The position numbers and the translations under genes were made by a program. A DNA stretch of 64,000 bases, taken from assembly GCA_932294295.1 (NCBI GenBank), contig OW028573.1, forward strand, positions 66,441,829 through 66,505,828, in the 5' to 3' direction. The first letter of the stretch is position 1, and every line of letters begins with the position of its first letter. Below the pieces are notes generated by a model that worked only from the letters and a program-made list of their open reading frames with translations, searched no databases and was not told the origin of the DNA. Below, piece after piece: positions 23,118 to 36,258 of the stretch. This DNA comes from Alitta virens. Lineage: Eukaryota > Annelida > Polychaeta > Phyllodocida > Nereididae.

Positions 23118-26100
23118 ATGGATTACATTCGCAAATTCGACATAGAACTAGACAAAGAACATTATTACGCTGGGGAGAAAATTCAGGGCCATGTGCTGGT
23201 GGAGAGCGCAGAAAACCTGAAAATCAGAGGTAAGTAAATGAATCAAGCTGTTTATTTCTGCCGTTTATATCTACATGACATGCTTTCTGTGGCTTCAAAG
23301 CTTGCCAAACTATGGAGAAAACTCCCTCATTCATAGGTACATACTTGTGATGTTCTATTTCTATGCCTAGTATTCTCCTGTACACTTGCTAACCATACAT
23401 ATCCATACCATAGTCAGACGTTAATGGCCTTGTAGGTTAAAACGTCGTTAACTTCAACTGCCCTATACCCTGTTAACATGGTTTATGTCTGTCTGATTAA
23501 CATAAACTGCTACAGGACCAGTTTTTCTGCCAGCGCAGGAAGAAGATGACACTTGTATGTTCCGGTGAATTTCTATCTCATGAAAGCAAAGGAAGCGCAA
23601 AGAAAATGAACCAAAAAGGTGTATTAGTACCTGAAGGATACAAATGTAGAAGAATTTCTGCCAGTCTGGCACTCAGCGAAGAGTTTTTCTCTACTGAATG
23701 ACAGGTCTGCCGGGCTTTTGATATTGTATCAGATCCTAGTTGGTGTTAAGTTGTGGCGAGACATTGGAACCAAGATCTGACTCAATTATATGGTCTTGAT
23801 GTCTGTTCTGGAATGGTACTCATATCTAACGTTCTGTCTTATGTAAGCCAGAGTGAGCTGTAGACCATTATTTAAACACCCTGCTAACTGTCATTATAAT
23901 CCAAACAATCTGGCTAAAGCTGTCTACCGGAAGATTTTACTGAAGTGCTTCATACCGAGTGCTACAGTTCGTTTTAAAAACGGCCTGTCAAACTGAACCC
24001 AGGCAGATCTGACTGAACACAGCCGCTCACAGAGTGACTGACAGATTTCGGGGGAGCAAGAGGCACAGTGGGGGAGTAAGGAATTCAGTATCATAAATGA
24101 TCTACTTTCGTCGCCTATAGAGCAATGTTGCGAAATCACCTAGTCTGTAGACAAAGAGCTACAAAGCTAGACAACTTCTCAAAGTCGGATCTAAAAGTAC
24201 ATATTATGATATATATAAGATATATTTCTTACATTTTACAAGGTTTATTAGAGTCGACCATATTTTATGAAACTAACTGTATATTCCATTCTTAAGGCCA
24301 CATCATGATTATGACACCAGTAACATTTATGATTAAGTAGTTAATAACAATGTGACAATGTGCAATTTCAGAGTCGATTATTAGGGTTCTGTAACTAGTC
24401 GGAAGGTTTTCTATATTTCCAACAGTGGGCTACGACAGAATACTGCAATTATATAGGCTGAAAAAGTTCCCGCCCTTGACTGTGATTGGCTGAAGCAAAG
24501 TGCATCCTAGCAGCAGTATTTTTAGTGCATTTTAATGTATATTTGACATCTTATCGTTCAGTTGATTTCTGTCATTTCCCTGAGAAAATTATGTTAATGG
24601 AATCAGTTAGTTATTTAATATGTCTGAAAAGCAAAATGAGTAATACAAGGAAAAGAAAGACGTATATCTTGTTGAATTCAGGGCTGCTCAGTGAAAATAC
24701 TCTATTATGAGTCATACTGTAGTAGTTGTGTCAGGATGTGCACAGATGCTTAGTCAAATTCCTCTGATTTATTTCGTTATTAAAAAAGATTTATCGCACC
24801 TTACTGGATTTGGGATGGTACTCCCACAACAGCTGTCTACATTTGCAACAATGTAAATTCCAATTTATGCTACCACTGCTTATATGTACTGGTACTGTGG
24901 CATCCCGTCTGGCAGACAATTCATGTAGAGCGATTTAGAGCGATTTAACATCCAAAATGTATATATGGCACAGGTTTAGCAACTCATAAACAATTAAAGA
25001 GGAAAACGAGTCCATTGACTTTGTTCACACCTACAGAACCATCATTCATCAAATCAGTCTTTTGCTGACCGACTCTTTCTGAACTAGCGATCATACCTTG
25101 AATAGATATAAATTAAAGCAAAGTTCATCCAGTTATATGCCCAAGTTTTTTAAATTCAAGAAGTGCAAGTAAAACATTGCAAATGACTGTATTATCCTCG
25201 GCACAGCTCCGATAGCTGTATTATTCTCAGCACAGTCTGGCAGACAATTCATGTAGGGCGATTAAACAATTTAGCACCTTTTTTTTGCTGCCACATCCAC
25301 TGTCATTCAATCTTTGTGGTAAAGAATGGGTGGGTGGGTGGATTAGGGCTTTACGTCCTGTATTTCTGCACATGTTGGGCTTATTAGGACAGGCAGGGAC
25401 CATGGCAATGAGATGATGGATGAAACAGCCATCCAACTTAGGCTCGACCGGGAATCGAACCCGGGTTGGAAGCGTCAGCGGTGCCAGTGTGCTACCACTG
25501 AGCTAGGCCCCCCCCTTTTTGGTAAAGAATGGCTACAGAACAAAGAACTTGTGCATCCCTGCTATTGAACTGGTGATTGTGAGTTCTACAGAAACTCATC
25601 AAGGACGTGATTGCTTATTCATTGTCTGTTACTTGCATCACCATGGTCCCTTTCAAGATCACAAGTCATCACTTATCAGCATTATGACGCCCGTTGTGGA
25701 AATTTTTGTGACGTGCTGTATTGCTTTATATTCGTGACGAGCCATATTTTGTAATGAACCAAGATGAAGAGACATGATTTGGTAAAGAAATTAGATATTT
25801 CTTTACATAGTTTCATACGTATTACGAAGTTTATGGTACATCATGTATTTGCATTTGCTGTCAGACTAGTGTTGTATTTATCTCAAAAGCTTCATATCTG
25901 ACTATTATTGCTACTTAATTGCCTTGCATAGTTTGCACGATGTCTGCTGTAAGTTTATTGTCCTCAGCTCACATTTAGATAAAATTCATCTTATCGTGAA
26001 GTACAATGTAAGCACAATATATTTTATTTGCAGGAGTGAATGGGGCATAGTAAATCAGTTATGTGGGCATGCAGTGCTTGCAACTTCCTTCTTGTAATGG

Positions 26101-29100
26101 CTTCAGTGCATTTGCATCAGCAACTTTCCTCTGATGATGTAGCCTGGCTTATTATTGGTATGCATAGGAGATGAAGGCCAATCAACACAGACCTCCTCAC
26201 AAGGAATTTATGTCTAAGCTCATTTAGTGAGATATCATTAGTGGAGCAGCAGCATCATGTCATGTAACAGCAATTAGTAAGCACTACAAGTAGCTGGAAA
26301 TTTCTTGTTAGAACGTGCAACAACTAATTGATAAATCTTGCACGTGGATTATGTTCAATTATGTGTTGAAATATGTGTAGTCTTTACTTGTGCTCTGAGA
26401 AACAAACGTATATTCTTAAACTATTATATTGCATAAGTAGGTATTGTCTTGCCCATTGAAGTGCTGTGGCTGCAGTTATTGGGCAAATGACTTTCATGAC
26501 TCTCTGGGTCCACCTGTAGGACAATTCTTATCTACTAAAATTTCCAGGTTACGCTCACACTTGAAATGCCCAGTTGATACGTATAACATCTCGTCATTGT
26601 ATTTGCCTTCAGCATAAAAAATATTATACATGTACCTACTACCAACCAGGTACGATTTTTCACATTCAAGTTCATACTCCTTAAGCTGACAAGAGTAACG
26701 TACCTGGGCTGTACGAAAGTGTAAAAATGATACCCTTGTTTTCTTATACTGCCACTTATGTTAGCACAAAAACTAATCATTGCACAGGATATTAAGATGA
26801 TGTAAGGTGCTTGCCTTTCAATTATAATGCTATGGAGGGCCTGATATTAGTCGAGAGGGCCATATACAAATTCCACGAAAGCCTTGTTGGTTACCATGAC
26901 AGCCAAGCAACCCATAAGGCCCTCCTGTAAGGCTCATAATAAGGAAGTAGGTCGTGGCTGGCGAGGACCTACATTTGCATTTATGATGAGATAGCAGGGC
27001 TGGTTTCATTACACCCACAGGAGCAGCGAGGCATCCATGGACCAACAACAAACAGCTTAGCCATCCATCTTGTCCACTGTGCTAGCTGGTCCACTTTGGT
27101 CTGCTGGTGAGGTCCGTTAATGGATCTAGTTCTCTCCGCTATCAGTCTCGTCATTAGGTGAATTCCACACCTTCCCTTCAGCCTGTACTGCGGTTGGTGG
27201 GGTCTATACTTTTAGGAAGAGAGAGAAGAAGAGCTCTAACAATGCCATAAGTGGGGAAAAAAAAGTCCACCATTTTTGCCAGGCTCTAAATTTTGCTGAA
27301 GGTTGAAGGTCTGCAGGGTGGCTGTTTGCAAAAGCTTTACAAAGGCTGTAAAGTTGAGGTGTAGCGTCACTAGTTATTACAAAACACTGTAATTAATTTC
27401 CTTCAAACCTCCAGATCTCATTAATCCCTTTCATTTGCACGAAGGGATTTTGACAGCAATTGTAGATGAGATGAGGTAAAATAAAATTTTGTGTCACAAG
27501 AACAACAGAGAAACATTAGTCAAGGAGCTATTGAGCGACAATTAAAAACAATAACAATGCAATATATAAAACAATATAAAATAACAATTAGGGTAATACT
27601 CTATGATAGTCACATTTCCTTAATCAAACATGACACAGGTTGATACATGTATGATAAATCCATATCTGTGTGGTAGTGTTTCTGGCAATTTCCAGCTGCA
27701 ACATACAATACTCTATATATGCAACGTAGCAAATTGGGTAATTAGAGAGAACGTAATTTAATGTCCTTCGTGAATCACATTGCCACTGCAGCCTAAGACA
27801 ACATGGCCAAATGTGCCACGTGCGTTTTCCATGAGAAGGATAAACGCAAAAACCATGACACAATTGGCCATGTACATTGTACACAATACCTTGAGTCATG
27901 TAAATCACAGCCTTCATTAACTCACGTTTGCTCCACAAACACTCTTTCAGTGACCTGCTGTGTAATGAACAGCATCATCTCAGTGGATACGTTGCAGACG
28001 TGATTTTACAATGCACGGGGTGTGATCAGCCTCTTAAACTGCTTTGTAAGAAGGCCTTTACACAAGATTTCATCAAGCTGAACCGGAGGCTAACCACTGC
28101 AGGGTGACCTCCAATCGTAAATTCCAGCCAAACTCCCTGCTTGGCTGCCTTAATTGGAGCTCTCAGCTCTGAAGAATACAACATGCTGGCGATTGATGAA
28201 ACTACACGACCAAGTTCTCTTAAATTCATGAAAAGAGCCACCGCATGCAGTGCCCGCATGAAAAAGTCACCAGACGCTGTAAAATTATATGGTGGAGATT
28301 TGCTGCAAATAGGCAGCCAGAAGATCTCCTCCAGGGAATTTGGCATTGCTTGAAAGTTGTGCGGTGAAGCCAAACCACCCTGCCATTATAACTTCCTGTA
28401 ACAGTTAGCTGATAGAACTGAATTGAAATTTAAAGAATATAGTTAGAGGAGAACAAATTATAAAAAAAAACAATCTTGGTAATACATACAGCAATTTTGT
28501 ATAATAGTGACCTTTAGTGGAATCTGACATTGTTCAATAGAAGGTTAGAAAATTACCTTCCATTTTTGTCATCATTGAAAGTCCTGTGCCTGTTAGGGTA
28601 AGGTTGGTAATACTGGGTGAAAACCTCAAAGCCAGGTGGCCAACACAGGGATAACCTTACCGGTTAACACGTCATGTGACTGACTAACTCCATAGTTTCG
28701 ATTTCGCGCAGAAAAGAATCTAGTAATAAAAAATGTAGATGTCTAGTAATAAAAAATGTAGATGTCGATTTGGATTGACCCCAAGTTGTTTGGCTTGTTT
28801 ATGGCATTTCCATCAAGCCATCAAACGTCCTTCAAAAGGCAGATTTGCCTGATTTACCAGTCCATTGCATGGGTAGCAACATGGACCCTTATCCCTTGAA
28901 TACCACCCACTCTCTGATTCCAACAGAGGAAAGAGATGCAACATCAAAGAAGACCAAGAAGCTGAAAGAGTCGGCATGAGACCAAAGGACTTTGGCAGGC
29001 AAGAGTAAATCCACAGAATCTGAATGAGTGCGACTCGCTTTCGCATGATAACAGTTGCTGTGGCGAACCAACACCACAACACAGGACAGAGTGAGTGACA

Positions 29101-32100
29101 GTGAGAGGCCCATTAAAGCTGCCACTAATCTAATTAGAGCAATGTCAAGGGACAACTGGGCATCCACTAAGCACATTATAGCAGCTCATGGCCTCACCAT
29201 GAAAAATCATTGGCCTACTCATGGTGTATACAACACGGCGAATGTGTGCCTTAAAAGTTCCCAGGCTGGTGTCCAGTACACATTTTCAAGGTGACAAGTG
29301 TCTGATTAAGTTACCTATAGTCATCAAAGTAGGTATACTCGGACGGTAACTGTAACATCACCTGCACGTTCTGAATTTCAGAAGGTCAATGCCACCAAGT
29401 GCATCATGTGAGGAAGCGCCTGCAGTTTTGAAATTGGCTTGTCAATTTAAAGAAAATGCCAGAATAAGAGAAAAGTTAACATTGGGGTTTTCTTGGTAAT
29501 AATGCAGTACATCAGTACATGGTATGGCACTAGGGCCGTGTATAACCTCTTGTGGGTGAAGGTCATACACGTTTAGCTGGGTGTATGGTGCACTACAGTT
29601 ACTTTCATTTTAAAACGGCCTGTCAAATTGAATCTAGACAACCTCTGCTATATAATGCTACCTGCCACTAAACGGAACTGTATGGCTCTAGCTGGCTACT
29701 CAAAATCGAAAATAAAAGTACATGCAGCACCATTTGGTGCATAAGTTGAGAATTATGCATATTTGTAATCTTTTGTTGAAAGATGCATGTCGATAGCACA
29801 TACATATTTATGATATATTAGATAAATTTCTTACATTTACCAAGGTTTATATTTTTCAGTGGTGGTAGTTTAAGCCGACTATAAGGTAGAAGTAGACAGA
29901 AGTGGCTGGCTTTAGCCAGTTACAGTTACAGCCAGGAGTATGTTGCTACAGCTGACTAGGGTCGACCATATTTTATGGAACTGACTGTAGGAAGAGCCAA
30001 ATAGTGTGCATTTTGTTGGCCACCGAGGTTTTAGGTGTTCACCCACAGTGTTACCACCCTTGCCACAAAGAGGCCCAGCACTTTCAAGGGCTGTGTACAA
30101 CTGTAGAAAAATGATATAATTTGATGGTTCAACAGTGTCAGGGCAACAGCAAAGCCAGTGTCTAAGAAGGTCCAAGAGGGAAATTTAAGGACATGACAGG
30201 TCGATGTTAATGCAATCATGGGTCTAGACCAGCAGCTATGGCCATGTCTATTGTTTCTTTGATTTTTATATATTGTTTTAAAATTTTGCTATTGGTGAAC
30301 GGATCATGGATCTGTTTTTTACCCCACCCATTTGTAACTGAATGCAGCAATTGTATGTAAAATCATACCTGATTATTTACGTTTTAATGCTTACGTATAA
30401 TGAAAACACCAATATTTCGTTTTAAGCTTTTAAATCTCACACTCAACAAGGAAGTTTTCTTTTCCAGGGGTGCGTATTTTTTTAAGAGGAAAAGCTCATG
30501 TGGAATGGAAGGTGACACGAAGTGGAGAAAGAAGAACAGTCAAAGAGGACCAGTATTTCATGGATGAAAAGACTGTTGTGTGGGGAAAAGGTAAATCGCA
30601 TTCACAAAATCAAAGGATGAAATGGTTTGCCTCGCAAACAAATATTGTGGCATGACCTGAGTTTAAGGTGGTGTTTAAGTTTGGATACTCCCAATGCACA
30701 TGAGAAAGTCTTAAAACTGGCCTGTCAAGGTACCAGTTCCATGGTTGTTTAGCCTTTCTTGTACACTGCAAAATGTAATCCATACTGGTAGCCAAGATTT
30801 TATATTACATGATCCTGCGCTGCCTGATAGCAAGCCAACTGTTTTATGTTATAACCTGTTCCATGTATAATTAAGGGCAATGTGAAACAATATATATTTT
30901 TATATTTCAGACAAGAATGATGATGGCAGCATTCCCATCTTGCCAAGGGGGGACCACCGCCTGCCTTTCGAGTTCAGCTTGCCTGAATGTGCCCTGCCTT
31001 GTTCATTCGAAAGCAAAATCGGAACCATCCGATACTATCTTCGAGTCATTATAGATATCCCTTATGCCTCACCTCCACAGGGACTTAAGTACTTCACTAT
31101 AATAGGACCTCATATCGACTGTATGGAAGACAGATATCTGGTAAGAAGCTATATTTCTGAAAAACAATGGCCATTATTGCAATAAACTGAGTATACATAC
31201 AAAGTTACAAATCCATTTTACAGTTAGTTTCATAAAATACAGTTGGTTGTAGCTGTCTGTAGCGACCTGTACCTGGATGCGGTCTAAACATGCTAAAGCC
31301 AGCTGCTTCTGTCCACTTCTATAGCTAATAATCGGCTTATATCTGTCACCAGATAAATATAGATAAACCTTCGTAAATGTAAGAAATTAATCTAATATAT
31401 AAATATGTACTTTTAGATCCGGTTTTGAGTAGCCATCTATGACAGCTTTGTCTAATTTCAATTTGACAGGCTGTTTTGAATGAAACTAACTTTAAATGTG
31501 CTCCCATATGTCTCTTTATGTTGCACTTTCTGTTGTTTCAGGCCCCTACAACAGTTGTTGATCAATCTCGAAGATGCTGTCTATGCTGTATGATAGGACC
31601 AGTTAGTTTGGAAGCCACACTTGAACGTTCTGCTTATTGCTGTGGTGAAAATATTAAACTCAAGTGTGAAATACAGAATGGGTCTGACCAGAATGTCTGG
31701 GTTATCTGTAGGCTAATACAGGTAAGATTTTCTTTAATTCTTCTAACATTTCTAAGTATTGCGCAGATAGCACTCCAAATCGTTTCAGCAGATTATGGAT
31801 CCAAGTGAATGGATGTGTATGTCTTTCTACGTGAACTTTCATCTGTCAGTATCGCCGCACATTGCTCGCCGATTGAATTAAGTATGAACAAGGATAAGCA
31901 GGAATAAAAATTTTTTTATTCATCCGCGCTCACTTGCCATCCCCACTCATGACAGTGTCGTCCTGCACAATCGCAACTTTAATTCTTCTAACATTTCTAA
32001 GTATTGCCCAGATAGCTTTACAAATCGTTTCAGCGAAACAAATGATGCTGTACCGATGGTGGCCTATATAGAAACGACCTTGGGAGGGCGGAGGCCTAGC

Positions 32101-34383
32101 TCAAAGGTAGCACTCTGCACTTCCAACTGCTGGGTCCCGGGTTCGATTTCCGGACAAGCCTAAGTTGGATGGCTGTTTCATCCTTCGTCTCATTGCCATG
32201 GTCTCTGCCTGTCCTAATTAGCCCAACTGGTGCAGAAATACAGGACGTAAAGCCCTAATCACACACACAGAGAAACGACCTTGGCCTGATTTGGAATGCT
32301 ATCTGGGTGAACACGTTGAAAGAATACTGTAAACTGAACCAGTGCCATTTAATTTTTATTTTTCTGCTAGTATAAGGCTTATTTAATCTAGAGATAGTGT
32401 CTAAAGATGGTCGATCCACAGCAGATGATACAATAACTTTATAGTAAGTTGTACAAGATATTATGACATAAATTTACTCAATATATTTGTTTATTCCAGC
32501 ATATAGAATACAGAATTAACAAAGGTGTGCTGGGTTTGATGAAAGAAGTCACCCATAAAGTCTGGGAATTCAGAAGTCCCTCAGTTGCTCCACATTCAAC
32601 CAAGTCTTTCCATGATCTTCACAAGTCCTTACAGGTGCCAGTCGCCCCACCTACATTGTCAGAAGTCTGCAAACTCATCGAATTGTATTATGTTCTCAAA
32701 GTAAGTGTGGGTTTCTGTTATGCAAATTTACCTTTGATATAGTTAGATACATATATAAACAAATGCCAAATTTCTGTATTTTGCTTTTAACAGGAGAAAA
32801 TCGTTGTTGTAAAATTAATTATTTCTTTTAGTATATTTTCACTTGTTTTTGTTAAAAACCATACATCAGGTAGTTTTATAAATTATCTTAATGTGTAAAC
32901 TGACTAATATAAGCCAAATTGGGCTGGGAGTAGAACTTTGTTTAACATTGTATATACTCTAGTCAATAAAGATTTATCTATCTATCTATCTATACAATAA
33001 ATCCATTTTATAAACAAAACATTTTCCAGGTTAGTTTGGGAATGGAGAAATCTGGAGAAGACTTGGACATGGACTTCCCAATAGACATTGCCACGGTGCC
33101 ATATCGAATAACTAATGGTCCTATGCCAGAGCTCAAATACGGTATATTAGTTTCAATGTAAAAGACCACTTGAAATTTTGCATTCTGAATTTATTGGCAA
33201 CACTGTCACACTCCATCAAAGATAATCAATTCAAGTGCATGATATCACCAGTGTTTATTGTGAAATGAGGAGGCAATTTTGCTACAATGATCCCGTTTTG
33301 CAAAAAATAAATTTGGAGTAGTTGCTTATTAGAGTGTTTGGCATATTAGTGGTTACACAGAACGTGTATTGAGTTGGGCATGCACTGAAAATATTTCTGT
33401 CATGAGATAGTAGTTCCTTGCTTTGTGTTGTTGCAAACAGGGGTGAAAATACAGGGGGGGGGGGATATATACCCCCCACTTTTTTGGAAGGAAGGGGTGG
33501 TGGGTGGGGGGATATATACCTCCCACTTTTTTGGAAGGAAGGGATATAATCAATGCAATCTCCCCCCTAAAATACGTACAAATGAAAATTAATTACCACT
33601 TTTGTTGTTACACTTATTATCAGTATAAGTTTATCTGAAAAATAGTTTGGCATTAATGATCCACCATTACTTTACCTCGATCTTGACAGGACTTGTCCAC
33701 ACGTTAACTGGGACCAAGCTTGTACGAGGGAAACTCATGGCATGACAGACAGTGAAAACAACTGTCCAAAAGCTATTGAAGTTGCTCACCAGTCAACCTG
33801 AGCCAAGATTTTGACCCAAGAGAGATTATCAACAATAACAACTAATATAACGTGGCAGAAGTGCTATGCAAGACTAAAAACAAAATTTTGCTGTAATGCT
33901 TACCAGCTTTGAAATGTGCTTAAAGAGCAAATGGACCTGGATTCTCCACCATGATATAAATGACATCTTTAGTAAAAAACCAACCACAAAGTTTTGCCTT
34001 AGCACCTGAGTGCTATAATAGAATGGAAGCTGTCTTCATGATCATAATTGCTACATTGCTTACATCATTGAATTTTATTACTGTTATTTATATATATAAC
34101 ATTGTTTTTGACTTCACTTGTTACTTTTCCAGAGGTAGCATCGACTAAAGTGGAAGGAGGAGTCTATATCAGCCCTGAATTTCAGCTCGGACAGGTTTAT
34201 GATGGAACTGGCACTCATGATGAGGATATAATTCTTTATAGACCTATCTATGTGTGTATTCCTCATCAAAAGATGGAGGTAACCAACATTAACAGTTTCA
34301 ACGACACCACAGTGAACTCAGAAGGAAAGGTGTCACTGAAATCCAAACGAAGTGGCAAGGAAGAGAAGATGACCTCGGTATAG
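23118..34383 (+). CDS. Arrestin domain-containing protein (alpha-arrestin, ARRDC family)
   Basis: Coding exons: 23118-23229, 30468-30590, 30911-31140, 31542-31721, 32500-32700, 33030-33141, 34133-34383. All have GT-AG borders and compatible phases, giving 402 aa. The N-terminus (FDIELDKEHYYAGEKIQGHV) is the classic opening strand of the arrestin-N fold. Arrestin-N runs to about residue 155. Arrestin-C starts near the Cys-rich CCLCCMIGP at the start of exon 4 and runs to about residue 345. The end contains SPEFQLGQVYDG and ILYRPIYVC, shared by ARRDC2/3/4-like proteins. Alpha-arrestins act as adaptors between membrane cargo and NEDD4-family ubiquitin ligases on endosomes and the plasma membrane. 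I see no PPxY motif, the usual ligase-binding site, in the predicted tail. The start is the ATG at 23118, and an out-of-frame ATG lies 7 bases upstream. TXNIP/ARRDC subgroup is not resolved. Confidence 0.92.
23961..24274 (-). mobile_element. CAGTTAGTTTCAT MITE (copy 3)
   Basis: From TACAGTTCGTTTTAAAAACG to TTATGAAACTAACTGTA, in reverse orientation. Same internal words as the other copies. Confidence 0.8.
24428..24711 (+). repeat. ~280-bp dispersed repeat (pair with 45973-46256)
   Basis: Aligns over its whole length with 45973-46256 in a GTF2F1 intron, starting at CTACGACAGAATACTGCA and ending near ACTCTATTAT. There is no protein and no obvious inverted terminus, so the class is unknown. Confidence 0.8.
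25330..25519 (-). mobile_element. Full-length tRNA-SINE
   Basis: Reverse-strand copy with tRNA head (A box near 25490, B box near 25450), body and CACC-type tail, flanked by TGGTAAAGAATGG at 25317-25329 and 25520-25532. Confidence 0.88.
28719..28764. repeat. 23-bp tandem duplication
   Basis: Two identical adjacent copies of a 23-base unit beginning TCTAGTAATAAAAAATG. Confidence 0.9.
29592..29989 (-). mobile_element. CAGTTAGTTTCAT MITE (copy 4, longer)
   Basis: About 400 bp in reverse orientation, from TACAGTTACTTTCATTTT to TTATGGAACTGACTGTA. It is longer than the ~300-bp copies because it keeps internal sequence around 29780-29930 that they lack. Confidence 0.8.
31219..31493 (+). mobile_element. 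CAGTTAGTTTCAT MITE (copy 5)
   Basis: Lies in ARRDC intron 3 and ends only about 48 bases before the exon 4 start (31542), so it makes up the region where the branch point would be expected. Confidence 0.82.
32084..32270 (+). mobile_element. Full-length tRNA-SINE
   Basis: In ARRDC intron 4, flanked by AGAAACGACCTTGG (32070-32083 and 32271-32284). Has the tRNA head and body. The tail is ACACAC rather than CACC. Confidence 0.9.
32885..32996 (+). mobile_element. LINE 3' tail with ATCT microsatellite
   Basis: In ARRDC intron 5. It ends CTAGTCAATAAAG followed by a TATC repeat, the form of CR1/L2-type LINE 3' ends. A like ending occurs at 43994-44034. No coding part is left. Confidence 0.45.
33438..33550. 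repeat. G-rich direct duplication
   Basis: Two copies of a ~55-base unit (GGGGATATATACC followed by CCCACTTTTTTGGAAGGAAGGG). The runs of G and C at the edge resemble the termini of the hAT-type element at 35239. It lies in ARRDC intron 6. Confidence 0.6.
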
Positions 34384-35230
34384 AATCAGTATTTTGCAGA
34401 AACCTTCAATTATTACGAGCACCTCCAATGAGGAGTTTTTCCGTATATATATTGAATTTTTTTTCCAGCAACATTCTTGGCATCATCACCAATAACTGGT
34501 GACCATTACGCACATGACATTTATTACGCCTCGCTTACAGGCATCATATGCAAAGCAAAATTATTATATATGCGGTGGTAAATGTGAACGTTAAACTTTT
34601 GTGGCACTTGTAACTATTTCTTTCTCTGCAAATTTTCAACTGGTTATTTTTAATTGTTCGACTTGCTTTTGCTAAAAGTACTAAGTGAACCTGAGATAAA
34701 CCTATGCTATATCATGAAAAACAGAAATTTATACTTAGTGAGCCTTACTGTAACCTGACTTAATAACGAGTTTAAAAACTGTACTTGTCCTTGACACACC
34801 AAGCACAAATGTTACCTTAACCTGTGTTGTAAAAATGTCAGTACGCCATTTCTCCACATGGGCTTAGTGCTCAATTTTATGCTGCTGTTGTATCATCATC
34901 AACACTGATCAGCACAGAAGCTTGATAGCATATCTATCCTTCTTTACAATTTAACTGTTATCAGAATCTGCAACAGTATGTTGGTATATCTGCAAGACTT
35001 GTCTGCATGCCTAACTGTCCCACCAAATTATACTTTTGTATGGCACTCGCAACTCTTTACAATGCATAAAAATGACCTTCGCAAAACTTGAGCAATGTTT
35101 CATGTTAGAATTACGGAATGTGTAGTCATTTGTAGTTCCTGTGCCTCATAAATTACACCTATAATTAACAGATCAGTTTAAGTGGTTCTTAGATAAGTGT
35201 CTTCATATTAGGTAAAACTTGTGTCATTCT
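34384..35230. other. Probable ARRDC 3' UTR / spacer
   Basis: No other gene is seen behind the ARRDC stop codon. A clear AATAAA signal in good context is absent here. One occurs near 36896, beyond the hAT-type element. Confidence 0.4.
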
Positions 35231-35238
35231 CTTCAAGT

Positions 35239-36250
35239 CAGGGGCGCAGATCCGGGGGGTTGGGTGGGGATGATAATGTAAATATCCCCCCTGAAAATTT
35301 ACTTTATGAATGGCATATTTTATGTAAAATTCCATGCCTCAGAAATAGATACAGTACAATATTTCGGAAATGGCCTATTATTGCAGATAAAAATCATTGT
35401 GGTAGTGTACCCATATTACTGATGGTTCATGTTTGCTTTGTTTTATCTGAAAAGCTGTCCAAAGGACGTCTAGAGATTGATTTAAATAGTTATTACCCTG
35501 TTCAGTTGTACAACTGCAGCAAATTGAAGCCTTAATTGCAGGATGCCAGAATTACATAAAAGCTCTAAATACATGGGATTGCTATGCCTTGTCCGTTTTT
35601 ATGCCATATTGAAGTTTCTGTTGCTATGTCCAATGTCCAGTTGTGAATGTGTGCTAAATTAGAAAGAGGTTGAACTACAAGGCTTGGAGTTAATTGGATG
35701 CTATTGACAAAAAACCACTGATAGAAATATAAAGCAAATGTTTTACCTATCCTACCAGTCCCATGGTTTATTATTTTTGCTTGTATGTTTCTTGTCATTC
35801 ATCCCATGAATATAAAATATGATGTTGACAAAGCAGTACATGTATGGTACAAGTATATATAATTTATCCCAGGGTTTATGCCTATGGCTGTAATATTTTT
35901 GTCTATCATTGTTTGCATTTGAATGATTATAAAATATTATCACCCTTAAATATCATACATATCATATGGTATATTTTAGTAATTGCTTATAGTAATTTAC
36001 AGGTTTTTTTCTTAAAGTGTTTCCTATGCTTGTTGAATTGGTTTTTGACAATTTCATGTATCTTTGTGTCATATTATTACTTGATATTTATTTTTAAGTA
36101 AATTGATCGATTATAACAGATATACATGTTTATATTGTATTGTAATATGAGAAGTTTTTCTCAATGCTGGCCAGACATTTAAGGTATGAAGATCTCATTG
36201 GTCCTGGCAGTTTTCAACCCCCCCCCCCCCCCCCCAAATCTGCGCCCATG
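35239..36250. mobile_element. 1-kb nonautonomous hAT-type element
   Basis: The termini are inverted: CAGGGGCGCAGATCCGGGGG on the left, and CCCCCAAATCTGCGCCCATG on the right. The flanking 8-bp repeats CTTCAAGT (35231-35238) and CTTCAAAT (36251-36258) differ at one base. An 8-bp duplication and a CAGGG start are hallmarks of hAT transposons. The 1012-bp interior has no transposase. Confidence 0.78.
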
Positions 36251-36258
36251 CTTCAAAT

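Larger units (their letters stand above)
23230..30467. other. Large first coding intron of ARRDC
   Basis: A 7.2-kb intron with MITEs at 23961 and 29592, a repeat shared with a GTF2F1 intron (24428-24711), and a full SINE (25330-25519). A 23-bp direct duplication lies at 28719-28741/28742-28764. The remaining sequence (25533-29590) shows no exon or other element I can support. Confidence 0.7.

Noticed and set aside
28026..28373. 115-codon minus ORF within the ARRDC intron
   Set aside because: No domain seen and an opposite-strand ORF of like length overlaps it. Not supported as coding.
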